Source of the DNA: CAZCBX01 sp964497185
GTDB lineage: Bacteria > Bdellovibrionota_G > JALEGL01 > JAGRMV01
NCBI GenBank assembly: GCA_964497185.1
Contig: CAZCBX010000004.1
Coordinates: 62,001-126,000, forward strand
DNA length: 64,000 nt
Direction: 5' to 3'
A model generated the notes under the pieces. The model was not told where the DNA came from. It made no database searches and saw nothing but the letters and a program-made list of their open reading frames with translations. Every line of letters starts with the position of its first letter. Within the stretch, counting starts at the first letter, position 1. Positions 6,352 to 15,899 of the stretch are shown here, piece by piece. A program made the translations under genes and the position numbers.

Positions 6352-7707
6352 ATGTCTTTGAATGAACATTTTGATTTGCTTTTAAAGCCGGGCAGGGTTG
6401 TGACCATGGATGGTGACCGTCGGGTGCTTTGTGATGCGGTGGTGGGTGTGAGGGGTTCGGATATTGCTTATGTCGGGCCTGCTGACGAGCGTTTTACGGC
6501 CGATGAGGTGGTGGAACAAGCGGATTCTATTTTGATTCCGGGGATGATCAATGCGCACACGCATGTTCCGATGACGTTGATGCGCGGGTTGGCGGATGAT
6601 TTGGCGCTGATGGATTGGTTGCAAAATCATATTTTTCCCACGGAGGCGCAGTTTGTCAATGAAGAGTTTGTGTATTGGGGCTCTCGATTGGCGGCGCTGG
6701 AATTGTTTCAATGTGGGGTGACTACGTTTTGTGACATGTTTTATCATGGCGATCAGGTGGCGCGTGCGGCGCAGGATGCTGGAATTCGGGCCATGATTGG
6801 CGCGGATATTTCTCAGGCTTATCTTCAAGATCTTTCGCCTTCAGAGCGGATTGAGCGTGGGATTGCGTTGCATGAAAAGTACATGAAGATGTTTCAATCC
6901 TATGACCTGGTTACTTATGCACTCGGACCCCATTCACCTTACACCGCTAGCCCAGAATTTTTGTCGACGATTCGTCAAGAGGCGCTGGATCAAAATATTT
7001 CAATCATCATGCACATTGCCGAAACGCAACACGAAAAGGCCATGATTGAAGAGAATTTCGGTATCAAGATTGATTCACCCATCATGCATTTGCAAGACAT
7101 GGGCTTTTTTGAACCGCACGTGGTGTCCATTCATACCGTCCACGCGACGGACCAAGATTTGAAAGTGCTACAAAAAAACAACGTTGGGGTGGTGCATTGC
7201 CCACAATCCAACTTAAAGCTGGGTTCAGGCTTGGCACGCGTGCCCGACATGCTTGAGCAAGGCATTGCTGTTGGTTTGGGCACCGATGGCGCGGCTTCCA
7301 ACAATGATTTGGTGTTATGGGAAGAGATGTCATTGGCGGCCATGGTTCATAAAGGTGTTCACCAAGATCCTACATTGGTCACAGCCGAGCAAGCGTTTGC
7401 CATGACTACCTGTGAGGGCGCCAAAGTTTTGGGCATGCAGGATCAAATTGGATCGATTGAGGTGGGTAAAAAGGCAGATTTGGCATGGGTGGATACACGC
7501 TCTTTTCATCAAATTCCCGCCGCGAGCAATGTTTATTCACAGTTGGTGTACTCCACCAAGGCCAGCGATGTTTTTCATGTATGGGTCAACGGACAATGCA
7601 AAATGAAAGATCGACAGGTATTGGATCAAGATCAGCAGGAGATTTGCGCGTATGCTGTGCAAAAACGACAGACCATCGACAGCTTTTTGGCCAAGCGCAA
7701 TGCTTAA
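6352..7707 (+). CDS. mtaD: 5-methylthioadenosine/S-adenosylhomocysteine deaminase, amidohydrolase family
   Basis: 451 residues. The amidohydrolase signature is complete: IPGMINAHTH puts metal ligands at H69 and H71, MHIAET places H221, HTVH follows near 261-264, and LGTDGAASNNDL gives the catalytic Asp312. The long acidic insert after MTLMRGLADDL and the FPTEAQF stretch are typical of the MtaD/SsnA/TrzA branch. The enzyme deaminates methylthioadenosine and S-adenosylhomocysteine, a step in methionine salvage. AGAGGGGG precedes the ATG. The gene is convergent with pgi and their ends overlap by 4 bases. Substrate choice within this branch cannot be fixed from sequence alone. Confidence 0.85.
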   Translation: MSLNEHFDLLLKPGRVVTMDGDRRVLCDAVVGVRGSDIAYVGPADERFTADEVVEQADSILIPGMINAHTHVPMTLMRGLADDLALMDWLQNHIFPTEAQFVNEEFVYWGSRLAALELFQCGVTTFCDMFYHGDQVARAAQDAGIRAMIGADISQAYLQDLSPSERIERGIALHEKYMKMFQSYDLVTYALGPHSPYTASPEFLSTIRQEALDQNISIIMHIAETQHEKAMIEENFGIKIDSPIMHLQDMGFFEPHVVSIHTVHATDQDLKVLQKNNVGVVHCPQSNLKLGSGLARVPDMLEQGIAVGLGTDGAASNNDLVLWEEMSLAAMVHKGVHQDPTLVTAEQAFAMTTCEGAKVLGMQDQIGSIEVGKKADLAWVDTRSFHQIPAASNVYSQLVYSTKASDVFHVWVNGQCKMKDRQVLDQDQQEICAYAVQKRQTIDSFLAKRNA

Positions 7708-9152
7708 GTTTGGTGCAAGAGAAAGACTTTTTGCCCTTGTTGAAGCAAAGCCTCAATGTCGCCCAGTGCTTGCGATAGCTTTAACGTATTAAAATCGTAA
7801 GATTGTCCCGGTACAGGCAGAGATGGCTGGTGCTCGGTTAAAATGACAAAAAAGCCATGATTGGGGCCCCCTTTGTGGTATTGGCCCGTAGAATGCAAAT
7901 ATCGAGGTCCTCGACCGACGGTGACCGTGACTTGATACGTTTGGCTCCATTGTTTCTGAAAGTCTTTTAATGTTTGCAATGTGGTTTGATTTTCAGGCAG
8001 ATAGCTCAGCAGCGCGATGTAGGAAGGTGACTGCGCCTGGGATAAAAACGCATGCAGCGTTTTGGGATCCGATGCTTTGTCAGACAGGGCTTGTGCAATG
8101 GCGTCTTGCGGTGCATTCATGTCCAACATGGTGCGGGTTTGTTTTTTTGCCAACTCAACGTGGGGCTGGTCAAACGGATCAATGTTGAGCCAGTGGGCCA
8201 GCAAACTGGTCGCAATTTCCCAGCGAAACATCTCTCGGCCTACATCGTAAAAGTCATGGAGGGTGCTGACCGAATCTCGGTTGAGTATCAAAGACGCTTC
8301 GCTGGGTTTGGTAAAAACATGGATGTGCCGATCGCCATGCTGATCATCGAGGGTATCACCCACCACGGGCAACATGCCCATTTGATGTTTGCCCGTGCTT
8401 TCAGCCACGAGTTGTTCAATCCAAACTTCCATGGCACAAGCATCATCCAAGCCTGAAAGCACCAATTTGTCTTTGCCGTTTTCCATGGACCGATGGAGTT
8501 GCGATGCCAAATTCAAAGCATCATTGGCTTCTTGTTGAAAATGAGAAACATCCAGACGCTCAAACATTTTTTGCGTATTGCCACCCAAAAGGGCCAGAGG
8601 CACCAGGCCAAAATAAGACAAAGAAGAAAAACGGCCACCAATATCCGAAGGGTTGATAAACGTGCGAAGAAACCCGCGCTGCTTGGCCAGCTGCTCCAAG
8701 GGTGAGCCCGCATCGGTGATGGCAACATAATGATCACCCTGTGGAAAATGATGCCACAGGTAGGCAAGCAAACTATGGACTTCCAATGTGGTTCCAGATT
8801 TAGATGCCACCACAAACAAAGCCTGAGAAAAGTCTACCTTTGTATGCAGCTGTTTAAGGGCGTAAGTATCTGTGGTATCCAAGACATGCAACGTCCGTTT
8901 TTTTTCTTGATGGGGCAGCATTTGTGCAAACACTTCAGCGGCCAAACTAGAACCACCCATGCCCAAAAGAATCACGTGTGAAAACTCAATGGCATCTGCC
9001 CACTGCTGCAAGTCGGGCAAAACAGATGAAAACGTATCTTTGACATCAAGCCAGCCTAGGCGTTGCGCAATGTCTTTCTGAACGCGTGGGTCTTGGCTCC
9101 AAAGCGAAGCATCTTTTTGCCACAACCTTTGTATGGGGGAAGAGGAGTTCAT
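7704..9152 (-). CDS. pgi: Glucose-6-phosphate isomerase, type found in transaldolase-Pgi fusions
   Basis: With the start at 9152 the protein has 482 residues. It carries two SIS domains: VILLGMGGSSLAAEVF and ASKSGTTLEVHSLLAYL mark the sugar-phosphate pocket. FFRWEFATA-like FRWEIATSLLAHWLNIDPFDQP and the C-terminal HSTGQYHKGGPNHGFF match the Pgi half of Tal-Pgi fusion proteins more than classical Pgi, which is longer and differently ordered. Here the domain stands alone. The ATG at 9152 is preceded by a well-formed promoter whose -10 box ends 8 bases upstream, so longer starts at 9164 or 9218 are unlikely. It interconverts glucose-6-phosphate and fructose-6-phosphate. Confidence 0.85.
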   Translation of the reverse strand: MNSSSPIQRLWQKDASLWSQDPRVQKDIAQRLGWLDVKDTFSSVLPDLQQWADAIEFSHVILLGMGGSSLAAEVFAQMLPHQEKKRTLHVLDTTDTYALKQLHTKVDFSQALFVVASKSGTTLEVHSLLAYLWHHFPQGDHYVAITDAGSPLEQLAKQRGFLRTFINPSDIGGRFSSLSYFGLVPLALLGGNTQKMFERLDVSHFQQEANDALNLASQLHRSMENGKDKLVLSGLDDACAMEVWIEQLVAESTGKHQMGMLPVVGDTLDDQHGDRHIHVFTKPSEASLILNRDSVSTLHDFYDVGREMFRWEIATSLLAHWLNIDPFDQPHVELAKKQTRTMLDMNAPQDAIAQALSDKASDPKTLHAFLSQAQSPSYIALLSYLPENQTTLQTLKDFQKQWSQTYQVTVTVGRGPRYLHSTGQYHKGGPNHGFFVILTEHQPSLPVPGQSYDFNTLKLSQALGDIEALLQQGQKVFLLHQT

Positions 9153-9159
9153 TGTATTG

Positions 9160-9189
9160 ATCATACCAGGCAAGCAAATACGTCGCCAA
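9160..9189 (-). promoter_or_regulatory. Promoter of pgi, probably giving a leaderless mRNA
   Basis: On the minus strand TTGGCG (9189-9184) and TATGAT (9165-9160) are 18 bases apart. Seven bases (CAATACA) separate the -10 box from the ATG at 9152. Transcription would start at or one base before the ATG, leaving no room for a ribosome binding site. Confidence 0.6.
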
Positions 9190-9240
9190 TTATTCTTGGG
9201 CGCGGGTGATATCGGCACATAAGGGATGAATCTACGAGGT

Positions 9241-9807
9241 TTAAAACGTGTATTTCAGGCCTGCAGACAAGGTCCAGGCATTGATGGGGCCTTCAATGAT
9301 GTGATACTGCCCTCGGGCATAGAAAGAATAGTGGCGCAAGAAAGTATAGTATTCAACCCCGGCACCCACCATGATGTTGCGAAAAAAGGTTTTATCTTCA
9401 AAATTGAAATCAGGATTGCTGTAATACACACCACCACCAATTTCGGCAAAAGGATACCAGCGGTTCATGGGGTATTGAAGTTTGGCCGCCAGTACATGAA
9501 TGTAAGAATTCACGCCACCTTCCAAAATATCAAAGGGGCTGGCTTCGTTGATGCCGATGATGTTGATAAGCTCAATGCTGGCATACGGCAAAACATCCAC
9601 GCCAAGATTAAAAGCCATTTGAAAACCAGGGTTTTGCGCAGAAAGCGTACGGCCCGTAAGGTTGAGCATACCAATGTCCGCGCCAATGGAAAAACCACGT
9701 TCTTTGTCGTCTTCTAAGCGTTTAAAATCACCAAACAGTTGATCTGCATGGGCAGATAAAGAAAACAAAGAGCAAATCAGAAGTGCAATAATTTTATTCA
9801 TCATCAT
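9241..9807 (-). CDS. Outer-membrane beta-barrel protein of the Glt-like operon
   Basis: 188 residues with a signal peptide (MNKIIALLICSLFSLSAHA) and a mature part beginning DQLFGDFKRLEDDK. Alternating strands rich in aromatic residues and glycine follow (GFSIGADIGMLNLTG, FQMAFNLGVDVLP, YPFAEIGGGVYYSN, WTLSAGLKYTF), ending in Phe as barrels do. The start overlaps the stop of the AgmX/GltG-like gene by 4 bases, so it is translationally coupled. It is the last gene of the operon reading right to left. Gliding-machine loci of myxobacteria also contain small barrels. Its partner is inferred only from position. Confidence 0.75.
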   Translation of the reverse strand: MMMNKIIALLICSLFSLSAHADQLFGDFKRLEDDKERGFSIGADIGMLNLTGRTLSAQNPGFQMAFNLGVDVLPYASIELINIIGINEASPFDILEGGVNSYIHVLAAKLQYPMNRWYPFAEIGGGVYYSNPDFNFEDKTFFRNIMVGAGVEYYTFLRHYSFYARGQYHIIEGPINAWTLSAGLKYTF

Positions 9808-11282
9808 CCAGCTCGATTAAAGGTTAAAGGATAAACAGCTTCGACCACGGTGCCACCAGGGCTTGGGAAGGGCATGCGTCGAAAAACACCTGTCACGCAT
9901 GTTTCAACCGGTGGGCTGTTGAGCGTGGTGCTTTGAATGCCAGCTTGGGTTACCCGGCCTGTTAAACCAATGGTAAAGTTTACACGAAGTTTACCGGCAA
10001 GATCCGGTTGACGTTGAATTTCACGCTCGTAACAGTACTGGATTTGTCCAAGGTAGTTTTGAATCACTTTGCTGATTTCTTCTTGGGTCAACGTGCCGAT
10101 GACAGAAACTTGATCAGCATCAATTTTGGCCACAACCGAAGTTTTGTCATCACCGGTGCCGAAGTCTGCCAACCCATCGCCTTTGGCGCCGCCGCCACGG
10201 CCTTTGGTGGATAAGCCTCGGCCGATGCTGGCAGTTTTGGCGCCGCCGCCATCTGCGTTGCCTTTGATGCCTTTGCCTTGACGTTCCTTGGTTTCAGATG
10301 GCAAGCCAAACCGGTCAGATCGGCGGCCAATGTCTTTGCTCACGTCTTGTACGCTGCCGTCTACGAGGTCTTCAAACCCCCCAGACTTTGATTTCTGTTT
10401 GGTAAAAAAGCTCAAAACCCCGGCATTTTTTACTTTGTCCATTGACGGGCGCTGTACCTGTTTTTTCGCAGAAGACTTGCCTCGCTTGCCTTCGGCTCCA
10501 CCGGCTCGCTTGCCCTCACCTTCACGGCCTGAGCCTTGTTTCACTTGTTTGGCGGCATCCTGCTGGGTGGAAGTGCCCTGAGAAAGCGAAGGTGTCGATA
10601 CGATCAAAGGTTCGTAAGGCTTGGTTTCGGTGGGTTTGATAAGAATTTTTTGATATTTTTCCGGTAGATCTTCAATGGTTTTTTCTTCGTCTCCGCTGGG
10701 CAGTACAAAAAGCATAAACAGCAACAAAATGTGCAACGCCAAAGATACGGCCAACCATCGGTACAATTCTTTGTTGTCAAAACGTTCAATCAGCGGGGCG
10801 GGGCGGATGTGCTGGGGTTTTTCAATTTCTTCAAAATAGATTTGAACGTCCTGAAGGTAGAGCACGCCTTTGGTTTCGTGCGGCAACGAGTAAGTGGTAA
10901 GCTGATCACTGTTTTTGCCAGACAAACTTGAAAGCGGCACAATTTTATCCCGCGTTTGAATCACACCTTCGCACCCATTGGGCACATTGAGGATCATGGT
11001 TTTATCTTTGGTGTATTCAATCAGTGGTTTCTTTTTTGGGTTCTTGCCCATGGGAACCGACAAAGACTGTCTGCCGTAACCCGAGCCCCCGATTTTGGTG
11101 CTGGGTGAAAAAAAGCGATCTTCAACGATTTCATTAAAAAATTGGACCACCACCCGCAATACATTTTTGCCAGAAGCGGGCTGGCTGCTGGCGGATCGAA
11201 AATCAACCTGGAGGTTTTCAGGATTCAGATAAAGATCGGCTCGTGGATCTTGAGGGATTTGAAGTCTACCAGTGGAGGCCAT
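9804..11282 (-). CDS. AgmX/GltG-like inner-membrane protein with TonB-like C-terminal domain
   Basis: 492 residues. The N-terminal cytoplasmic domain (about 1-165) has the FHA/AgmX look: LRVVVQFFNEIVEDRFF, a GYGRQSLSVP strand, then GVLYLQDVQIYFEEIEKP. One membrane segment lies near 177-196 (WLAVSLALHILLLFMLFVLP). A long periplasmic linker rich in Gly, Lys and Ser follows. The C-terminal domain has the AgmX/PglI pattern (IQYCYEREIQRQPDLAGKL, VNFTIGLTGRVTQAGI, CVTGVFRRMPFP). In Myxococcus such proteins couple an inner-membrane proton channel to outer-membrane gliding complexes. No TolQ/TolR-like motor gene is visible nearby. The start lies 86 bases after the small secreted-protein gene. Confidence 0.82.
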   Translation of the reverse strand: MASTGRLQIPQDPRADLYLNPENLQVDFRSASSQPASGKNVLRVVVQFFNEIVEDRFFSPSTKIGGSGYGRQSLSVPMGKNPKKKPLIEYTKDKTMILNVPNGCEGVIQTRDKIVPLSSLSGKNSDQLTTYSLPHETKGVLYLQDVQIYFEEIEKPQHIRPAPLIERFDNKELYRWLAVSLALHILLLFMLFVLPSGDEEKTIEDLPEKYQKILIKPTETKPYEPLIVSTPSLSQGTSTQQDAAKQVKQGSGREGEGKRAGGAEGKRGKSSAKKQVQRPSMDKVKNAGVLSFFTKQKSKSGGFEDLVDGSVQDVSKDIGRRSDRFGLPSETKERQGKGIKGNADGGGAKTASIGRGLSTKGRGGGAKGDGLADFGTGDDKTSVVAKIDADQVSVIGTLTQEEISKVIQNYLGQIQYCYEREIQRQPDLAGKLRVNFTIGLTGRVTQAGIQSTTLNSPPVETCVTGVFRRMPFPSPGGTVVEAVYPLTFNRAG

Positions 11283-11368
11283 ATAAGTATAAGTTTACAA
11301 GATTACAGCAGAAAAGCGAAGAAAATGCCGCCTAATCAAAGTAAAAAAGTAAGGTTTTACGAAAAAAA

Positions 11369-11653
11369 TTAATACTCATCGATGCTATCAATGATCTTGG
11401 GCACAAAGCTTTCATCGAGGTTTAAAAGCTGTTTAAATCGGATTTCGGGACTTTGAAGCAGCGAACTACCCAAAGGCTTTTTGATGTTGCCCAAAATATC
11501 CACCTCTTCAAAATCATAAAACACTTTTTTGGGTGGATTTTTTAACGATTTTTGAATGCGCGCTTCCGTGCTGGAGCCAATTTGGGCCAGGCCTTTTTCG
11601 CTCGCCAGACAAAGTGCAATGCCGATGCATAAGCAAATCAGTGAGGTTCTCAT
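11369..11653 (-). CDS. Small secreted protein of the Glt-like operon, function unknown
   Basis: 94 residues with a signal peptide (MRTSLICLCIGIALCLASEKGLA) and a 70-residue mature part containing KVFYDFEEVDILGNIKKPLG and a run of charged residues. No known domain is recognised. The start overlaps the stop of the upstream TPR lipoprotein gene by 4 bases, so it is a real, coupled member of the operon. The conserved-looking FEEVDILGNIKKP segment may be a docking peptide. That is a guess from its short, mostly unstructured make-up. Confidence 0.6.
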   Translation of the reverse strand: MRTSLICLCIGIALCLASEKGLAQIGSSTEARIQKSLKNPPKKVFYDFEEVDILGNIKKPLGSSLLQSPEIRFKQLLNLDESFVPKIIDSIDEY

Positions 11654-12813
11654 TGTTGGGCTCCTTTCGTGCCGTCTGGGGTCGTCGTTGAAGAGGACGC
11701 AGGCGGATTTTTTGGCGGCATTTGCTTGGCAAATTTTAAATGATTGAACACTTCATGCGACTTGGGCAAGTTTTTGTTCAATGCAATGTACCGCTCATAG
11801 TATTTTACCGCTTTTTGACCGTCTTGCATATGGTATTGATAAAAAAGCCCCGTGCCCAACAATGCCTTTGAGTTGGTGGGATCGAGCTTAAAAATAGATA
11901 GAAATAGCTCTTGGGCGCTTTCATCGTTGTCTTGAATGCTGTGGGTGACCGCCAAATGGTAGCGAGAGGTCAGATTGAGTGGCTCAATGTTGAGCAAATC
12001 ATTGTACAACCGGCTGGACTCATCATAATCATGGTGTTGAATGTATATTTGAGCAAGATTGAGCTTGGGTTCCAAAAGCTGAGGGTTGCGCTCGGTGGAG
12101 GCCAGAAAAGCGCGTAAGGCAAGATCCATTTTTTCTTGCGACTGATACACCAACCCTAGCTGATTCCATGTTTCGGCATTGCGGGGGTTGAGTTTTCGCG
12201 CGCGCTGAAGTGTCAGCTCGGCCAAATCATATTTGCCCTGATCTTGATAAATGTTGGCCAAGGTGTGCATGGCAAAAATGTTGTTTTTGTTTTCTTTGAG
12301 CATCTGCTGCACGATGGCAGAAGATTTGTTGTATTCTTTTTGTTTTCGATAAGCGTTGGCCAAATCGTTTTTGAGTTTCCAGGATTCAGGATGTGTTCTT
12401 TGCAACGCACGGTAGATGGCAATGGCCTGATCCAACTTTTGATTTTCTGCGTACAGCTGAGCAAGGGCGAGTTTGGTGGTTTCATTGTTGGGCTCTGCAA
12501 TCACAGCGCGCTCAAAATACATCATGGCTTGGGCATCCAAACCCATGCGCTGATAATACTGTGCCAGCGTTTTTAACGCTTTGGCATTGTTGGGATTGTT
12601 TAAAAGCGCCTGTTTGTTTTGCTGAATTTGATAAGCCACTTCACTGACCGACTCACGTTTGACGCGTTTGGAGGCTTGAAACTGATCGGGCGCCACCACC
12701 GTGTCGTTTCGTTGGTTTAAACTTGCGGGTGTTGATGGTGCGCTCTTGCAATGGGCTAGGGTCAATGCAAGCCCCAAAAGCAAAAACGTATAGGGTTGGC
12801 GATGGGTCATCAC
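11650..12813 (-). CDS. TPR lipoprotein (GltE/AglT-like by context)
   Basis: 387 residues. The lipobox LTLAHC sets the lipidated cysteine at 22. From about residue 60 onward there are eight or so consecutive TPR units: ALKTLAQYYQRMGLDAQAMMYFERAV, LAQLYAENQKLDQAIAIYRAL, MHTLANIYQDQGKYDLAEL and LLGTGLFYQYHMQDGQKAVKYYERY can be read in order. The C-terminus is Pro/Ser/Thr-rich. It overlaps both neighbours by 4 bases. TPR lipoproteins of this kind (AglT/GltE, PilF-like) act in the periplasm or on the outer membrane as assembly scaffolds. Confidence 0.78.
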   Translation of the reverse strand: MMTHRQPYTFLLLGLALTLAHCKSAPSTPASLNQRNDTVVAPDQFQASKRVKRESVSEVAYQIQQNKQALLNNPNNAKALKTLAQYYQRMGLDAQAMMYFERAVIAEPNNETTKLALAQLYAENQKLDQAIAIYRALQRTHPESWKLKNDLANAYRKQKEYNKSSAIVQQMLKENKNNIFAMHTLANIYQDQGKYDLAELTLQRARKLNPRNAETWNQLGLVYQSQEKMDLALRAFLASTERNPQLLEPKLNLAQIYIQHHDYDESSRLYNDLLNIEPLNLTSRYHLAVTHSIQDNDESAQELFLSIFKLDPTNSKALLGTGLFYQYHMQDGQKAVKYYERYIALNKNLPKSHEVFNHLKFAKQMPPKNPPASSSTTTPDGTKGAQQ

Positions 12814-15800
12814 TTACGACCTCCTTCAAAGTCCGTGCTCCAAGGTTCCACACGGTACGTTTGTAGAATAAGCGGAAAACGCACCGAAGGATAATCATTG
12901 GGTTTGTATTGAGATAGCTGTTTGTACGCGTCCTTGGTGGCTTGGGTATAAACATTCAACTCATGAGATTTAGAAAGGGCCGTTTCGAAAGCTTCAATGG
13001 CTTGTTGCTCCAAAGGCAATGCTTGGTTTTGCAGTTCGCTTTGGTAGAGCTGGATTTCCTCTGGCGTTAAATTGGTGGGAAGGGGAGCCGCAAACAAACC
13101 GGCCGAAAGGTCTTGATAAGCCAAGCCCAGACGACTGAGTGCCGCCACACTTACTTCAGGATCATTCATTTTAACAATTTGCAGGTACTCTTTTTTCAAG
13201 GTTCGAATCATGTCAAACTTTTGCTGAAGGTTGCGTTCGAGTACCCGTTGCGGCATGACCAATTGCAAAGAGCGATACTGCTCAAAAGTGGGTTCGAGCA
13301 GCTCAAATCGTGCTTTGGCCGCATAATGGTTGGCACTTTCAGAAATCATGCCTTGGCGTTTAAAAACAGTGACGGCTGCTTGGTAAGAAGCCTTGGCATT
13401 GGTTCGCTGATTGATTTTTTCTTGAAGCTGACCCATGCGGTAATAGCTTTCTGCAGTTTTGGCAGATTTTCGTCCGTAGGTCGTCGCAAATGCTTTAAAC
13501 GCTGCGATGGCTTGCCCAATGTTTTGTTGTTTCTCAAGCACCAAGGCTTGGGAAAATCGAACGGTTTCAAGGTCTTTGGAGGTGGGGTACAATTTTTCAT
13601 GTTGTTGATAATTTTTAAGAGCCGTATTGTACTGTTTTAACTGTTCGCGATACAAGGCTGCGTTAAAAAGCGCATCAGGCGCCAACTCAGAGGTTGGGTT
13701 TTTCGATACAAAAAGTTCAAAATAAACAGCGGCGTTGCGGAAATCCAATTTATCATCAAAATACGTAGCCAATGACAAAAGCATGTCCGGCGCCAATTTT
13801 GAATCAGGATAGCGTTTTAAAAATAAATTGGCTGTGGCAATGGCCTGATTGGCTTGATCGGCTTGAATGTAGTCCAAGGCCGCGTTGTACAAAGCTTTGT
13901 CGGCATATTTTGAATTTGGATAGCGATCCACAAGGCTTTTGTATATGGCTGCAGCCTCTAGGTATTTTTTCTCTTTTTCTTTCTCTTTACCCTGTTGAAA
14001 AATGGCACCTTGGATAAGATCCAATAAGGTTTTTTGGGTTTCGGGTGTGGCATAGCTGCCCACACGCATGTAGCCTTCAGCAGTTTTTTGCAAGGCCACC
14101 CAGTCTTTACGAATGTTGTAAATATCCAAAATCAAATCACGGGATTTGTTGGCCGGCGTCGAGGTGGGATATTTTTGAATCACATCGTTAAAGGCCACCA
14201 ATGCTTTATCAAAGTTATTGTAGTTGTAATACAACCGTGCACGCTGAAAAAATGTTTCAGGCGAAATGGCATCGTTGGGAAAAAGCTTCACATACATGGT
14301 GTTGGCCTCAATCAACTTGCTGGCATTGTCTGGCAAAGGCAATGCTTCACCGCTGGATTTTTTCTTTTCAGCAATGGGTTGAACCCGCTTGTAGTTTTCA
14401 GTTTCAATTTTATTGAGAGAATCAATTTGTCCAATAAGGGCTTTTTTAGCATGCTTGCCTTTGGGTTTGCTGCGCACAACTTTTTCGTATTGCTCAGCAG
14501 CATCGTCATAGCGTTTGTATTGAAAAAGAAGCTCGGCATAAAGCATTCTTAAGTCGTAGGCTTTGGGGTGATCGGAGAAACGCTCGAAGTATTTCTTGTA
14601 AAAACCCATGGCGGTCAGTGCAAATTTTTCAGATTTTTTGGGATCTTTTTCCTCAAACTCTTGAGACTCTTCGTGATAGCGCGTGGCCAAAAAACGTGCA
14701 TACACCTCTGAACGGTCGCGCGCATAGTCGCGCGTCTCTGAGTCTGTATTTTCACGATACCAACGAGAGCCGGGTTCGTACTCACCCAAGTAACGGCTCA
14801 TTTCTTTCATGGCGGTGGCCAATCGCTGGCTGCGATCGTAACAATCAATGAGCTTAGAATGGTATTTGGGCGCAGAAGGAGAATAGGGCACTTTTTTCAA
14901 CAGAAGCGTAATGGTTTTGATGGCCAAATCATAGCGAGACTGATCAAAGTAAATGTCGGATAGTTGCTCCAAAACGATGACGGCGTATTCGGGTTCGCCA
15001 ATGGAAGTAAAATAGCGATCCGCTTCTTCAAATTCGCCCAGTTCAGAATAAATTAAAACCAGGTCCCGCAAGGCCTCTTTACGCAAATCTGCATCGTCAG
15101 CGTTGCCACGGGTGTTTTCAACCACTTTTTGCATGACTTTTTTGGCCAGCGTAAATTTTAGCTGATTGAAATAACACCAGCTGATTTTGTACAAGGCTTG
15201 ATTGTGAAGCTTGTTGGGGGTTTTTAAAATCTGATTAAAATTGTCAATGGCCTTGTCAAATTCGCGATTGTCAAAATAGTAGCTACCGATTTTAAAATAA
15301 GCATCGGGCACAAACGCACTGTTGGGGTACTTTTTTACAAGCGCAAGAAGGTACTTGTGATGATTTTTTTGATTGGCGTCTTCGCCACGAAAGCCGGCTG
15401 AGAAAAGCACTTCATCCAAGCGGTTGTAATCAGGGTTTGACTTGATGATGGCGTTGTACAACTCAAAGGTTTGCTTGCCTGAAAACGTGGGCGCTTTGGG
15501 CTTGGTTTTTCGCTTTTTGGCCAAGTACAAATCCATTTGCTTTTGATAGCTTTCCATCTTTTTTAGGTAGATGGTTCGCTCGACATCCCAATAAGCTTCG
15601 GCAAGACGATGCTGCGTATTGGTTCGCTGATCTTTCAGGCGGGTGGTGGCCAGCACGCGTTTTAAAGTGGCGATTTCTTCCCGTGCCTTTTGAATGTAGG
15701 CTTGATCCAGTTTATACTCTGGGATTTCGAATGCTTCGAAACTTGTGTTTTGAAAAGCGCCTCGTTTGGAATCCACCGGCAATGGAGAAAGTCGGCCTGT

Positions 15801-15884
15801 ATCAAAAACATCGTTTTGGGCCCACACGCTGACAGGTCCCAATAAAAGCATAGACAGCGAAACTGCTTTGGAAAAATTGATCAT
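12810..15884 (-). CDS. Large periplasmic TPR-repeat protein (GltD/AgmU-like by context)
   Basis: 1024 residues with a signal peptide (MINFSKAVSLSMLLLGPVSVWA). Most of the length is TPR and Sel1-like helical repeats, for example SAFVPDAYFKIGSYYFDNREFDKAI, YDLAIKTITLLLKKVPYS, LRMLYAELLFQYKRYDDAAEQYEKV and ADKALYNAALDYIQADQANQAI. The spacing of 'aY.iG.yyf....fdkAi.nf..i' units resembles YbgF/CpoB and AgmU-type proteins. It should lie in the periplasm as a long solenoid. It overlaps the downstream TPR lipoprotein gene by 4 bases and lies 15 bases after the upstream one. It is the longest gene of the window. Confidence 0.75.
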   Translation of the reverse strand: MINFSKAVSLSMLLLGPVSVWAQNDVFDTGRLSPLPVDSKRGAFQNTSFEAFEIPEYKLDQAYIQKAREEIATLKRVLATTRLKDQRTNTQHRLAEAYWDVERTIYLKKMESYQKQMDLYLAKKRKTKPKAPTFSGKQTFELYNAIIKSNPDYNRLDEVLFSAGFRGEDANQKNHHKYLLALVKKYPNSAFVPDAYFKIGSYYFDNREFDKAIDNFNQILKTPNKLHNQALYKISWCYFNQLKFTLAKKVMQKVVENTRGNADDADLRKEALRDLVLIYSELGEFEEADRYFTSIGEPEYAVIVLEQLSDIYFDQSRYDLAIKTITLLLKKVPYSPSAPKYHSKLIDCYDRSQRLATAMKEMSRYLGEYEPGSRWYRENTDSETRDYARDRSEVYARFLATRYHEESQEFEEKDPKKSEKFALTAMGFYKKYFERFSDHPKAYDLRMLYAELLFQYKRYDDAAEQYEKVVRSKPKGKHAKKALIGQIDSLNKIETENYKRVQPIAEKKKSSGEALPLPDNASKLIEANTMYVKLFPNDAISPETFFQRARLYYNYNNFDKALVAFNDVIQKYPTSTPANKSRDLILDIYNIRKDWVALQKTAEGYMRVGSYATPETQKTLLDLIQGAIFQQGKEKEKEKKYLEAAAIYKSLVDRYPNSKYADKALYNAALDYIQADQANQAIATANLFLKRYPDSKLAPDMLLSLATYFDDKLDFRNAAVYFELFVSKNPTSELAPDALFNAALYREQLKQYNTALKNYQQHEKLYPTSKDLETVRFSQALVLEKQQNIGQAIAAFKAFATTYGRKSAKTAESYYRMGQLQEKINQRTNAKASYQAAVTVFKRQGMISESANHYAAKARFELLEPTFEQYRSLQLVMPQRVLERNLQQKFDMIRTLKKEYLQIVKMNDPEVSVAALSRLGLAYQDLSAGLFAAPLPTNLTPEEIQLYQSELQNQALPLEQQAIEAFETALSKSHELNVYTQATKDAYKQLSQYKPNDYPSVRFPLILQTYRVEPWSTDFEGGRK

Positions 15885-15899
15885 ATTATGACGTCATCC

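Noticed and set aside
5419..6407. Open reading frames in the tandem array
   Set aside because: The 60 to 84 codon frames repeat with the units, have low-complexity Pro/His or Arg content and no ribosome binding sites. They are by-products of the palindromes.
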